From assembly GCA_013399875.1 (NCBI GenBank), contig VXAZ01009309.1, positions 1,305,224 to 1,369,223 of the forward strand: a stretch of DNA of 64,000 bases. The letters are read 5' to 3'. A model generated the notes under the pieces. That model had not been told where the DNA came from and made no database searches. It was given only the letters and a program-made list of their open reading frames with translations. The position numbers and the translations under genes are program-made. Shown here one piece after another: positions 49,164 through 62,770 of this stretch. Each line of letters opens with the position of its first letter. Position 1 is the first letter of the stretch. The DNA is from Gymnorhina tibicen (Eukaryota > Chordata > Aves > Passeriformes > Artamidae).

Positions 49164-52100
49164 GTAAGGCCATCTCCGTGTGTGCGTTACCTGGGTGTGT
49201 GTTCTGGAGATGGCTGCGTGTCCCTCACACCCCCAGCACTGTCACATTGCTTAGAGCCAGTCTGCAGCTCTCTCCTGATGCAGCTGCTCCTGGGGATCCA
49301 GCCGGGATAACCAGCAGCGAGTGAAGGCCTGGAGGCCGAAACGGGCATGTTTAAAGGAAGTTGGCTCCTCTGCAGCTGATTTAAATGTTGTGTGTGCCTG
49401 TGTCGGGTTCAGGGAGCGGAATGTAAAGAGTTACCTCCCGTGGAAACAAGCCTTGCCTGACTCCCTGCGCAGGAAGGGCAGGTCCCAGTCATTTGCAGTG
49501 CCAGCAGGTGCCTTTCCCTGGATAATGGGCTTCTCACGTGTAATTAACACTTGGAGAGGCTGCCCCAGCTCCCCCCAGGTACCTGCTGCTCGCAGGGCTC
49601 AGCACAGGCTTTGCCTTGGAGATCAGTTATTCACAGACTCCTGACAAAGGCAGGGAAAGGGGCCCGCCCAGAGGGTGCAAAAAGCAAACCCTGGGGCAGG
49701 AGAGAAAGCCACGAGTCGCCGAGCGTCACTGAGGGGGTTCTTTCCTGGCCAACACCCGGCCATGGCAGGAGGGAGCCAGGCTGTGTGCAAAGAATGATTT
49801 CAAAATGTACAACTGTAAGGCAGCTCACAAATGCAACAACTGATTTCCTTACCCAGCCAGGAACTTTAATTGGAGAGGTAGCTACACACTCTGTCATTGT
49901 TTGAGTAAGTCAATTTAGCAACAATTTATGTGCCATAAATATATTTCCCAAAATAGAGTCCACCATCTATTTTGTAACCATGTGAACTTGGAGATGTCAT
50001 TTTTGCCTGGGAGGACTGAGCAATCAGCTCCCTGCTCCCTGCTTTAAGGCAGTATTTCTGCTTACTGCTGTCTGCCTCTTAAGGGAAATGACCTGAGATT
50101 ATTTAAAATAGAAGAGTTTCATTTAATTTTAATTATTGCCTGGTTATTTCTTTTGCAAATATGACATAAGAATTTTAGAGAGCTGAAATGGGAACAAAAC
50201 TTAAAGCAATTCTTCAGTTCTTATGAATACAGAATATCTTGTTCATTTGGCTGGCTGTGCTCATTTACTGACTGTGCTGTGATGTTTTGAATCTTCTCCT
50301 GCTCTTTTGAAACTCACAGAAGGCTGGATAGACTGTGTCACTCGAGATCTTTGAAATGTTTGAAAAAAGTCTATTCCACCTGTGATTATTTGCCTTTTGC
50401 TTCCCATTTCCCTCTTGAAAGGATTTTCTCAAACTTAATATTTCTGTTCCCCTGCATTCCTCTCTGACGTACCTTCCCTCAGAACTGAAAGCGCCCAGAG
50501 GTTGTGTCTCCCAGATGTTTGTTCTCAGTGCACTTGCTCTGTGGTGGGGATGCTGAGTCAGTGCTGGTGGTGGATCCTCTGTGGATCGTCCCTGTCATGT
50601 AGATTCGCTGAGGGCCAGGGGCGGGAGGGGAAGCAAGGGGAAGAGTGCTGTCCTTTATTTTTATTTTTATTTTTTAATTGGACACTGCTCTTTAATGTAT
50701 TTTCAGCCTAGGGAAACATTTTGGGTGGAGGAGACTAAAATACTGTCATTAGATTTCACACCTTGATGCACAATTGCTTGTTCCTTTGAGTACGGAGCAA
50801 CAGAGGAAGGACAGAAGCCCAGCTGCACTGCTGGTGGCTGGTTTGGGGTGTTGTTTGGTTGGGGTTTGTTTGTTTAGAGCACACGCCAGCAGGTGCCAGA
50901 AGTCCTGGTTAGTGAGATGCTGCCACCAAACCTCGATAGTCAGGCACATACAACTACTTGAATTTGGCCAGATCTTGTCCATCTATTTTATTAGAAATTT
51001 AAACATTTGTTGATGTGGAGGACGCAGTGTATCAATTTTCCTCGCTACTTTTCCCAGTTTGTTTTCTGTGTGCCATAAAGCCACTCCCACTGTGTGTGTT
51101 TGCTTCCTTCTTGCTCTCAGTGTCTGTGTTTAAAATGAGCCCTTAGAAAAGCCTGTCTTTGCTGAGCTGGGACACAGCTGAGTGTGTGCTGAGCCCCAGA
51201 GCTTTGTCACCAGAAGCAACAGTACATTCTGTAGGGTGATTAAAACAGTCTATTCTATCAGACAGACAGCTTAGCAGCCAACATGAATGTGTTCTGAGAG
51301 CACCCTGGCACAGCTGCTGAACAAACGCTTCTGTTGGGGCAGTTTGCCTTTCTCCAGGAGTTTTTGTAACTCCCTTTCTCCTATTTTCTAAATCTGCATA
51401 TAGTCAATGTGCTCCTCTGAGTAGGTGGAGGGGGAGCTGGAATCCTCCCGCTGCTAGGAAACAAAGATTCCTGCCCGGGGAGCTCTCGGTGGGCACTGCC
51501 ATTGAGCCTGGCACACCTGGGCACTCACTAAAGCCCCTCGTAACTGGTCCCCTGGTGTCGGAGCTGTGTGTTCTCTGCATTGTTCCAATTTATGCAGTCA
51601 AGTTTCTGATTTGCATCAATTACTCCAATAAATTTTGGGTGGAATTCTGCTGCATTTCAATGAGGAATCTGAAGAGAAATCAGGAGACTGCCCCGGAGAG
51701 GGAAGTGCCAGTGGTGGGCGAGAGCCACCCGTTAAGTCGATGTTTGTATAGGAAGACATGAACGTGGTAAATGTGATCTCATCCATTTTGCTGGAACATG
51801 AGGCAAAATGGTGAAATCCCTGTGTAGCTGTAAATAGGAACCTTTTGGAAATCCTTGGGCTTTTACATTACTTTTCCTGGTGAATTGCAGTATTTTTTAA
51901 GGCTGGGCTTTTTTCACTTAAGAAGAAATGTCCCTCTATTTCACCTGCTTCTCTTCCAATTAGTAGTTGCCCACCTCTTGGGAGCATAATTAAGAGGTCT
52001 CTAGTTTGCCTAAGGAAACGAATTAAAGAAATTGTGAAAATGCAACTGTAATAAATGGGCAATATATAGCCATTATGTCCCCAAAATCCATATTCATGCT

Positions 52101-55023
52101 TATGCATTGCTACTTTAATGATTTGATATTTACCTATATAACTCATTTGATTATAAATAAGGCTGATTGCCTTGGGAGCCAGCGTAGCACAAGAGGAGTA
52201 ATGACCCCTCTCTTTGTTCCGAAAGGCTCACGCAGGCACTTTGTTTGAGCAGTAAATACACGTGGTAGAAACTGATACTTCTTAATTTTGCACTTAATCG
52301 CTATTGGCTGCCAGCAAACAACTTTGAGTAATTAGTAGTTGTGGCTGTAAGAAGCCCCAGGACTGATGAAGTGTCAAGCTGTGGGGAAGGCCTGCTCTGA
52401 AGGGCAGTCTTTAATCTGCCAGGGCTCCCAGAAGGATTAAAGGTTGTGCCGAGTGTTTCTGCCCTTTATACGAGGGATGTGTCTTGCTGAACTTCACTTG
52501 GAAGTCTTGCAAGTACAAATCTACCCTGATGAAATATTAAAAACTGCTGGATTGTTCCACGTCTCAGGACCTGAATCGCAGTGAGGAAGGACTGTTTCAG
52601 CGTGCCCTGGGTGGGGAAGGGGGGACACAGCACATTCCCCTGCACAGGATGCTAAAGGTCTACTTAAATAATGGCCTATGATTAACTCACGGTCAAGAGA
52701 AACGGTGATAAAAGCAATTTATGAAGCCTGACATGAACTTTCGGCATTTACTCCTAGGTGTGTTTCCTATTCAGTCATCCTGATGAGTGATGATGGAAGA
52801 ATAGAATCTCTCTGGTAGATTTTATTGGAAATATTTATACTCTTTACCAGAATTACATTTTATTGAGGTTATTTATGCAGTCCCTGTAATTGTTTTATGT
52901 GCTGTGTTGCCATTACATGTAATGTTTGTCACTCCAAAACTGAAAAGGTGAGTCTTTGCATCCAAAGCAGATCCACGTATCTTAAGCCATATATTTTCTT
53001 CCCACGTTTGGAGATGTGAATAAATGGCTGGTTTTCAGGAATACCGCACTCTTCCCGCTTCCTTTCATTACGTTAGCCAAGGTTCCACTAGATGAGACAT
53101 TTGCAGGCTTAAGGCTTCCTGCCGAGGTTCCGACTCTGTTCGGTGGGGATTGAAGCTGTCGCGTTGCTGGAAGTCCTTAATTGGAACCACATTGGTGGCG
53201 GTGGCACCGGAGGGGCTGGGCCAGCCCAGCCCGGCCTGCGGGGCCGTTGTGCAGCCAGAGCCACAGCACTGCTTCGTTCTCCGGGTATGAAATTCCTGGC
53301 TGTTCTCGTGCTCCTGGGCTGTGGCCACGGGAAGGGAAGAGATGGCGTTTGTCCCAAATCAAACGTGTCCATGACAAGTCAGGGCTCAGCTGAGCAGCGC
53401 TCGTGTGTCGTGGGCGAGTGTCGTGGGGAGTGGGCAAGCCTTCTGCCCGGGGACCCGGGTGGGTGTTCCAGCTGCCACCTGTGGGATTCCCAGGAAGCTG
53501 AACATTCAGGGTAATTCTGTGCTGTAGCAGCCCCTCTGGGCTCTGTCCCCAGGGGCTGTGGGGGTGCAGGGGGCCTGGGTCGGGCACTCACTGCAGTGAT
53601 GTGGGACGGGGCACTGGAGCATTCTGCCTGTGAACCAGGAAGGGGCTTTGGAAGTTGTACGTGTTTAATGTCTTCAGAAAGGAAAAAAATGGTTTCACAT
53701 GGAATGTCTACTGCAGGGGCTGTTTCCACCTCGGTAGAGGATCCTACAGAGTGGCAGTTTGAGGGGGTGGATTAATAAACAACATAAATATTAATACGCT
53801 AATCAGTAAATATATTTTTAAAGGTATTTCTCAGGAAAAGGAGAAGCAGGGATTTTTGCTGGCCTGGTGTCTCGGGAGCTTTTTCAGCACTGTACTGCTC
53901 TTACTGAGCAGTAGGCACCAGCTTAGAGCAGCAATATGGGAGATATTTTAATCCAAGGCAGTACAGTGACATTTCTCTCATTTTTTCATCTGAAATTGAA
54001 AATGAGCTCTTTGAGCTTCTGTATCCAAAGCGAGCTGAGGCTCTATTTTAGAAGTTGTGTCTGTCTGTGTGCGCTGCGTTTTGCAGGCAGGATGTGCCAT
54101 ATTTGCAATTAGCAGCTCTGGCAGCCTCGCTGATGGCTCTGCTGCGCCGGGCCCCGATTGCCGAGGGGGAGGCTGCGGGCGGCTCAGTGCTGGGGATCCT
54201 GGACCACGAGAGGCAGCTCCCAGTCGGGGCTCTCTGCTGGCAGCGGGTCCTGCTCGGGGTTTGCTCACCTCAGGGAGGGGACACGGAGAAGATCAGTCTT
54301 CCCTTCAACACTGGCATTCTGCGGGCTAACAAAGGTGTCGTGCCTGTGTCCAAGGCTAAAACCTGGCCTAAGAGCCTCTGGGGTATGTAGGGTTTGTGTC
54401 CTGAGGGGAATATTGGTATCAGCGGATGTCTCAGGAACTCTGGAGTTTATCAGAATCTTCAAAAGTATTTTTAATGTTTTCTTTTATAAATGAAAACATG
54501 TCAAGATTTATACTTAAAAGTAAGTTACTTAAAAATGTATCTGGACTCATTCAAAGACTTCAAAACTTGTAGTACTGGGTGATACATGTACATTAAATTA
54601 ACCACTTGACACTACAACTGGGTCCAGTTTTTGAAAGAATACTCTTGGAAAAGTCTTTTGCAAGGGTATGTTTTTAAAATTGCAATAACGCAATTCGTTT
54701 GGTTTTCTAACAAAAGACCCCAGTGTTAGGGATGTGTTTAACAGCTGTCCTTAGGTACCTGCCTAAAACTAGTCACTTAGAAATTCGGATGTCAAGAAAA
54801 AGAGAAGTCTTACGGGAGTGGGAGGCTATTGCATAGTAAAAAACGTCTTTCAAATATGGAATAACACCTTGTTCACATGTGATTTGTTTGTATATATGTA
54901 TCTATTATTTTTTAAACAAAATCTAATCCAGTATCCCAGTGTTTTCCTGTAACTAATTCTATAAGTCATGTTGTTATTCACTGTAATGAGGATGTAAAGC
55001 CGGGTTTCTTTTCCTCTCCGCAG
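49164..55023 (+). other. DENND1A: DENND1A intron, 5860 bp
   Basis: GT-AG intron (gtaagg to cctctccgcag). It has GC-rich patches at about 53140-53480 and 54140-54260 that carry chance-like open frames, and an (ATTTTT)3 run at 50657-50675. A stretch at 52140-52560 looks unusually homeodomain- and CCAAT-motif-rich and could be a conserved noncoding element. No interspersed repeat was recognised. Confidence 0.85.
50657..50675. repeat. (ATTTTT)3 simple repeat
   Basis: Three copies of ATTTTT plus a flanking A, read directly. No evident function. Confidence 0.85.
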
Positions 55024-55069
55024 TGCCCCCATGCCCTACCTCATTGGAATACACTTAAGTTTGATGGAG
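55024..55069 (+). CDS. DENND1A: DENND1A exon, cDENN (about residues 240-255)
   Basis: A 46-nt micro-exon that completes the split cysteine and encodes APMPYLIGIHLSLME. CAPMPYLIGIH is nearly invariant in DENND1 proteins; LSLME is the DENND1A version. The acceptor is cctctccgcag and the donor is a consensus gtaagt. It starts in phase 2 and ends in phase 0. Skipping it would shift the frame, so it is presumably constitutive. Its small size makes it easy to miss in automated annotation. Confidence 0.97.
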
Positions 55070-58000
55070 GTAAGTCTCTCGCACCATTTCTGAAACTATG
55101 TATAGTGGTATGATTTAGAGCCAGATTCTGCAAGCAATTACACATTCATTCATATGCTTAAAAACGAAATAATCCCGTTAATTTGGGAGTGCTGAGGGAA
55201 TTGAGTGAGGCATACGTGATAATGTTGCATCTTCAGGAGCCTTATTTGCTCCCCTGTGCTCCTTGGGCAGACTTCCCGCTCGGTGACAAGCTCACGTCGT
55301 GCTCCCCTCCCCACCCTGGGGCTTCGTTTAATCAGTTCAGTGCCTTGGTTGGACTCAGGCACAGAGGCAGAGTCGATACTCAACCACAATGTTGACAGTT
55401 ACAGTTCTCTTTTAGGCTTTTGCAGACAGATTGTAATTTTTTTAATGTTCAAAAGATCTGAAAAGAAGGAACTTGCAGTTAATGTTAACACAAAACTGGC
55501 AGAGAACCAGCCCTCACAGAAAGCTTCTCCTATAAACAATTCCCAGTAATTCATGTGACTTTTTAAAAACTCTAAAAGTGGAAATAGCACATTTGCTTTT
55601 GCTTCCAGTACTGGTGAAACAGTTGATGACTTTCCTCAAAAGTAGCTGTGGGACAACAAAAGATACTGACTTAGGTGCCTCTGAAATCCTCATCCTTACT
55701 GACTGTGCCCCTTCCCAAGGAGTGCTGCGGGTGGGAACAGGCATTCCTGCCCGGGGAGCTGTGCTGGGACTGCACACACCCTGGCCAGGAAGGGACCTGT
55801 GTCCCTGGTTTGGTCCCATGTTTGGGATCGAGCCTTCGTGTTCAGGATACAGAACAGTTTAGAAAGCTGGGGTTAACATCACATAAAGGAATGTGTATTA
55901 CTAGAAAAATTGTTCTTGTATTGTCCATAAAAGCGTGTAATTTCTGGAAATACTGATAAATATTCTTTCACTAGGGCAAACGTGTGTAATAATGATGCCC
56001 TGTGTGCTTGTGTGTGCTGTGTAACGTCCCCCCTTTTTCCAGCATTAATGAGAGGTAATTTTAGAAGTCAGTTTTTTCGTGAGAAGATAGATTGAATGTG
56101 CAGGATGTCTTTTTTCTTCTCCTTACCATCCTGGGTACAGATGATTTTTTATGCCCTTTATACTGCTAAATCAAGTACAGAATTTCAGTACAATGTGTTT
56201 GTGAATAACCAATTAGTTTAAAAGTCAACACGTACATTTGTTTGCACATCATATGCTTCTGTTCAAGGGGCTTCTCATAATCACCCTTGGATACTGCATA
56301 GGCAGGAGTGAGGGAATATCTAAGAAGAAATGTATTTTTCGTATGGATCAAGAAACTTTCTGCCCCATATGCATCCCAGGCAGTCATTGGAGTGATTATT
56401 GTGGTAGCTGTAAAAGATGGGAGAGAGCTGGTAGAGGATGGGATAATATCTCCATACACACACTTGTCAGCTTTCACAGATACTTGTGCTCACAACGAGC
56501 TCTGTGGTTGGCCTGGGAATGGATATAGAAAAAAAAATTATTAATTACACCTTGGAGTTGCTTTGTGTGATGTCTCACTCCTGCCTTGCTCCATATATCC
56601 ATTGCCTCTTCCTTTGTCTCTGTGTTTCAGACTGCAGGGCTCTGTGGGCCTTCCAAACTCCATCTGTAAAAACTCAAAAAAAGGAGTTGTTCTTGGAGAA
56701 GCCAATTTTCATCCATTTTAGTAACTTGTGAAAAAATCTGTTTAGTACTAAATCCAGTCTGGCTTTTGAATAGCCGGAGATTCTGGAACACAGACATGCT
56801 TTGGCAAAGTACAGTTATTCAAAGTGCCTTATCAAATAAATTAAATAAATAAACCAAACTGTTTTCTCTGCTCTTATGGATAAATTGAATACAGACAGAA
56901 CTACATCTTGCAGCTAACTCTGCTTTTTCCATTGAAAAATAACATAAAACCCCACAGTGGCTGGTGGATCTGTGTGGTGGCAAGTGCTGCAGAATGCTGT
57001 GCCTTGGGCAAGGGAAGGGAAGGTGACATTTGTCACATGAGCTGGACAGTTCCTAGGTTTGTGGTGCTGAACGCTCACTCTATTTGTAAAGTTGTGTGTT
57101 TTATTTAGTAGAATAACATTGTGGTTACAACAGCAATTCTTTTTCTCATGATCTGGCAGTTGTGTATGTTTAAAAATATATTATCTTTTCCATATCAAAA
57201 TAATTTTATAAACTAGGACTACAAACTGCTGCCATTATTCAGTATTCCTTTTTCTCTGAATGCTGCAATTTCAGCAAATAGGACTTTGAAAGTGTTCTGT
57301 CACTGCACACGTTCCAGTGCCAGGATCAGGGGTCCGTTCCCACACTTGGATTGCAGCTGAGGCAGGTGGACCTTGCCCTGGTGTGGAGCCCAGGGAGTGC
57401 TGCAGGTCAGTCTGGGCTCAGGCTCTGCCCCAGCAGCTCCCAGGTTGGATTTCTCCTCCTCGTGCAAACGTTAGTGGCAGCCTAATCTTGCACAGGGAAA
57501 GCTGTGGTGAGAAGGCATTTGGAATATAGGAAAAAAATTATTTTCTACCTCTAGTCTTGTTTCTGTGCGTTTTGCTATTCCAGTGTTGGAATGGGGCCTC
57601 TGGAAGAAGCAGAAGTGTTGGTGATTTTAAACAAAATACAGCCTCTCTCAGCCTGACAGGTTTTTCCTGAACTGTTTGTTTCCTTAAAGTTGGTTTGCAG
57701 TTTCCCCTGTTCCACGGGGGCTCTGCAGAAGGAACAGTTATTTTAATGGAAAATGACAAATTTTTCTTATGATTAAAATATCAAGCCTATCCATTGACTG
57801 TTAAATCTAATTTGCTGTGACTGAAATGTTCTCCAGTGAGATAAGATAATCTCCTGTTATAGGTCAGAGGGCTCCAACTGATTTATGGGGGAAAACCCTG
57901 GTAGAAAATACAGAGCTGTGTTTTGTGTTCTTATTTTTCAGCTTTTCTATCATCACCTAGTTAGTCATTCTTTATAAGATTTCCATTTAGCAATCCATAA

Positions 58001-61000
58001 AGTGACTTCAAAGAAGGCTAAAAGTTTATAAGCTGTTGGATAAGCAAGGCTGGAGCTATCACATGAATAATGGAACATGCTTACGGAACTAATTGAATTC
58101 ATATTAGATGAAGATAAGTACTTAGTAGTGATAAATAATGAGACAGGAAAATGAAACTCTATCAAAAGAACACACCCCTTCCACAATCTTATTTTCTGCC
58201 TGTGCACTGTAGGCTGTTTTAGTCTTCAGATGATATAAAATTGCCCTTTGTGTTGGAAGCTGTGTCAAACTCAGCCGCAGCCTTTTCCATTTTGTCAGAG
58301 TAAACGATTGTTTCTGCAACTGTTTGTGTAGGAAGGTTATCAGTGTGATGGTGCTGATGGAGGGGGAATGCCCCTGACCTAGGAGCTCCCTGCTGGAATT
58401 CGGGCACATGTGGTTTTGATTGGCTGTTGGGGATGGTTGTGCTGGGCTCTGAGATGTGGAGCTCTGGCAGCCGACTCCAGTGTGCCCAGATCCACTTAGG
58501 AGAACATGCACCCTTTTCCTGCTCTGTTTGGGGCACAAACCCAGCATTTAGAGTTAGAATTAGTGATTATAAAAGTATTTCTTATATTTTTATTATTAAT
58601 ATTCCAGTTATTCAAGGACTTTTTCTGGGACTTCAGAACTGTAATTCTTGCAAGATTATCCAGGATGAATTTGTGTGTGAAACATTGCATTTCAGAATGC
58701 TTTTCTAACCTTTTTCCTAAGGGAGGAGTACACTTGTGTATATCATAAAAGCTATATGAGCAGATTTCTGTTTTACTTCAGCCTGGTATCAGTGAAGATG
58801 TTTGTGTGAGGGAAGACGTGTTCAGTGAAATTCCTGTTGTGTGACACATGGTAGGAGCCGCTGGCTGATCTCACCTGGTGTCAATAATGTCTCCTGTGCA
58901 GCCAGGGGAGCAGAGCTGGGGCCCTCAGACACCCCCACACCCATTTGGGGAGCACTTTCTGGCACATTCCCCCGCTCTGGTTCGGGGTGAGGATGCCCTG
59001 CTCAGGATCCAGTGTGACCATAGCCCAATTAGCGTGCACTGAGTCTGAGCTAACGAGCCCTGAGCACGGCTTCTGTGAGCCTGAGCTCGGGCCCGACCCT
59101 GCCGTGGGGCTCCCCTTCCCAGAATACACCCTGAGAATCCATTGACCACTGGCATCTGCCACTGGTACTGTTAATTGTTAATTATATTTTTGATTGGGGT
59201 GAGAAGCAGTAATTAGCTTTTCCCACCCATTTATACTTAGTAAATCGATGCTTTTTCTACCTGTAACTGAGGAAGTGGAGCTTTTCCATTGGATTTTAAT
59301 GAAGGGTTATAGATTAACTTAAATCCAGGTCTTAAACCCCTAAGTGCAGTTTAGCCACTCACAAATATTACCAGTGTGGCTGTACGTGGTTTCAGAAGTA
59401 TTGATAAAAATGCATTTAAAAATATGGCAGATGACTTACGGAATTGTCTTTTATCCAGTTATTGGGAAAATGGAAACAACAACCCTGTTTTAATGAGGGA
59501 TTCTGGGGGTATGTTTGAGGGTGAGTTTTCAGAAGCCAAGCCCTGCAGTACCAAGCAGGCTTCCCCAGAAGCAGAGAGGTTTTTCTCGTGTGCCACGGTG
59601 CCGGGGCAGCACGGGTGCTGTTTGTCACTCAGTTGGCAACAGCTGCTTGTGATAAGGATCTGGGGAATCACCTGTAGAGGCTCAGGGTGCCCGGGCGGAA
59701 GGGTGGGAGATGTGCTGGGGGGGCAGCCCACCTGCTGTGCCCGGATCAAAGGGCCCCGGGGTCAGGGGGCACATCCCGCTTAAGCAGAGCTGTCTGCTGA
59801 ATAGCCATTTCAGATTGTAAATCTGGCCGTGATTTCATTAAGTCCTTCTGGCTGCTCTTGGGGCATGAAATAATAAAATTTTATATCCGCTGCCTTCCTG
59901 CTTCTGGCAGCCAGATTGACACATTGTTGTCTGCAGCGTTGTGGTGTTTTCCTTAAGAAAATAAATGGAAACTATTAATTCAGTAGAGACAAGTCATTAA
60001 GCAAATGGATTTTAGACTTGTTGTGAATCATACTTTCTTAACAATTTCAAACCTAATGCACAGGCTAGCTAGAATGTTAGTTTTTGTTAGGGGTTCTGCC
60101 GTTCCAAAAGAATCGATGGAAGGTATGTTGCCTTTTTACTGTTACAACATTTTTTAATACGTTGATCATGTTTGTATCTGGTTATAAAACCTCATGATCA
60201 ACTTGGTTTATGTTTTGGGAGCAATTGAGCTGTGAAGTTACGCAAACCTGGTTTGTGGGAGGGAAGGCAGGGGGTGCTGGTGTTTGATGGCTGTGGAGGT
60301 TTTTTGTTTTGTTTTAAATTGAACTATTCAATAAAACTGTTCACCTGAAAGAAGTTTAATTTGGGATTCCCTTATGGTAGAAAATGCAGAACCTGCCAAG
60401 TGCAGATAAAATAGCATTTAGTGTAAACTGGTGTTATTGTTATGGATGAACGTTGCTTCGAGCGTGCGCTGGGAGTGGGATGGAGGAGCACCCCGTAATG
60501 CTTCTATTAGAATATGGTTTCTGTGTTTTTGTGAACTTCCACATAAAACATTTAAATGACTCAAGTGTTTGGCTGCCTGTGAGCGGGGCAGGCGCCCGGA
60601 CTGTGCTTATTTACGGACCTGGTGTTTAAGGCCCCCTGGAGTTTGTTTGAAAAGTTAAGAGATTTTCACAGTAAAGGTGCCATTTCTGAAATTTAAAGTG
60701 CTCTTTTCACCAGGAGATAAGTTCTCTCTGATTAAGTCAGTAATTCTTACTAAGCCATGTTTATAGAGGCCATAAACAATGGGTTCAGTGTGCTTGTTAA
60801 ACCAGCTTTCCATACCTCTCCACTCTTTTAAAAAGAGACATTTAAAATAAAAGGCAGGTGTAGATGTTAGTTTGATTTAGATGGATTTTAGGTGATTAAT
60901 TATGGCTACAAGTAATTGGGCAAGGATGGTTAAGAAAGGTTTGCAGGAGTGAGATGTGATGCACATTTTCACTGAATCTCTCCTGACTCAGTACATCCCT

Positions 61001-62606
61001 GATCTGGAGGAAAATGAGATAAGGAAACAGTCATGTTCATGTTTCCTCTTGGTCCTTGCTTATCCACATTTTTTTTCAGCAAAATATGAACCTACTGAAT
61101 ACAGTCCAGTCTGTTGCACAGGTATCACTTGTAAAATTTTGTTTAGCTCTTTGGGAAGTTGTGAAATAGGGATTGGGACCATGTGTGGCTTGTGGCTGTC
61201 CCTTCCCATTTCCAGAAAATTATGAAAACACACGAACTGTACTTGTGAAAAATGATCTACATGTTTTTGTGATTCATAGAATCCAACGGGGTTTAATGTG
61301 AGAATTGCAGTTGAATGATGGCAATGTTTACTCAAATTCCAACAGGAGAGTAAATACTGTGATTTCCATGTTGGTTGGGCTGATTAGGTGCCAGGTTTAG
61401 TGAAAGGAGCATGTGATTATCTAACAAAAGCCCTTATAACTGTTCTCAAAGGTGATAGTGACAGGGGAGATGATAAAACCAACTAAAGATTAAGATGAAC
61501 TGGTCAGTCTGCATTTCTGTAGAATGAGCCACAATTGCACCATCAAAAAATTATATGTTTTTGAATGCATTGCAAGACAGATACTATTAATCAAGTCAGT
61601 CTCCAGTGTTTTATTAAATCTGAGCGCTGATCTCAAGGGAAACCCATTGCCTTTGTACAAATATTGCAAAGCTTGACAGTGAGGTTGAGCTCTTGGGGGT
61701 GTAAAGGTGCAGAGTTTAACATCAGCTTCCTTTTGGAGCTGGTGATTTCTGGGCCAGGTGTGAGGTGATCCCATTGAGCACCATTTACAGTCCCTGCACC
61801 ACGAGGGCATCCTTCTGGGTTAGCCATCGTGGCTGAGCCCTGCGTGGCACGAGCCCGTTGTGTGCTCCAGAAAGCCCCAGATTTTGCTGCAGGGGAGGTG
61901 CAGGCTCACCACCAGAGGTACACAAACACCCCTGGCACGTTCTGCATGCGTGTGCTGCTTCTTCGGCAGCAAGCACGAGAAGGGTTTCCTTCCTTCTGTC
62001 TTGTCCTGCCAGCACTCAAGGCTGACAAGCTTCTGGCTTTGGTTAAGTACTTTGCAAGACCTTTTTGTTGGAGGTTTTTAGGGTCCTCTGAGTATAAGTG
62101 AGATTTTTAATTTTCTGAAACAGGAAGGAGCAAATCAGTTTGTCTGGTGCTTCCGGACTCCTAGAAGGAGCAAGGCTCCTGGATTGCTTTAGAGTTTATC
62201 AGATGCAGCCAACGGGGTGACCTTTGGTTCCTGAAAGCAAAGTACCTGGTTTGTCAGGCAGTGCTGGTGCTCTTTATATGGAAAGCATTAAATGTAATAT
62301 TCTTCTATTTAAGCTGAAGAAATGTCTCACGAAGACCTAAACTTAAATGTCTACAAAGTGGTTTTATGGTTGTTGGGGTTTTTTTCAGCCCTAAGTACAC
62401 AGCAGTTTGCTTTATAGACAGAGGACTGAGCCTTGAAAACTGAGGGTAATTATTTAGCTGCCTAAGGCTCAACTTTGCCATTGTTTTAGGACTTTAGTTC
62501 CTTTCTTTTAAAGGAAACAATTCCCTCCACCCCACAAAACCTTAATTAAAAATTGAGTATGTTTTTGTTCACTTTCCTGCTCAGTAACTTTCATTTGGTC
62601 CTGTGT

Positions 62607-62630
62607 GTAGGTAGGTAGGTAGGTAGGTAG
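62607..62630. repeat. (GTAG)6 microsatellite
   Basis: Six perfect tetranucleotide copies following a short gtgt run, read directly. Likely polymorphic in length between individuals. Confidence 0.95.
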
Positions 62631-62756
62631 TTAAACATTTATTTACAGTGTCACTGGGAAATTTCCTCAATTACCATATTCTATAATTCCAGGTTTTCTG
62701 ATTTTGAATTTTCAAAGCTTTATTTGAAGACATAAAACCTGTGTGATTAATCAGTC

Positions 62757-62770
62757 AAAAAAAAAAAAAA
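62757..62770. repeat. A14 homopolymer
   Basis: Fourteen consecutive A, read directly. There is no recognisable retroelement body upstream. Confidence 0.9.

Noticed and set aside
48783..49310. 175-codon + strand open frame overlapping the exon at 49063-49163
   Set aside because: It reads the exon in the wrong frame. The true frame gives the DENND1A cDENN sequence with good splice sites.
53177..53587. 136-codon - strand open frame and its overlapping neighbours
   Set aside because: GC-rich patch with open frames in several frames at once, no splice structure and no recognised domain.
54055..54390. 111-codon open frame beginning near a tttgcag acceptor, considered as a DENND1A cassette exon
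   Set aside because: The acceptor at 54086 would enter in the correct phase (2), but the two plausible donors (exon ends 54334 and 54382) both leave phase 1, so inclusion would break the frame into the APMPYL exon. The conserved protein also has no insert here.
61270..61290. gattcatagaatcc resembling a CR1 terminal repeat
   Set aside because: There is no adjoining CR1 body such as the gggacctt motif, so a short chance match is more likely.
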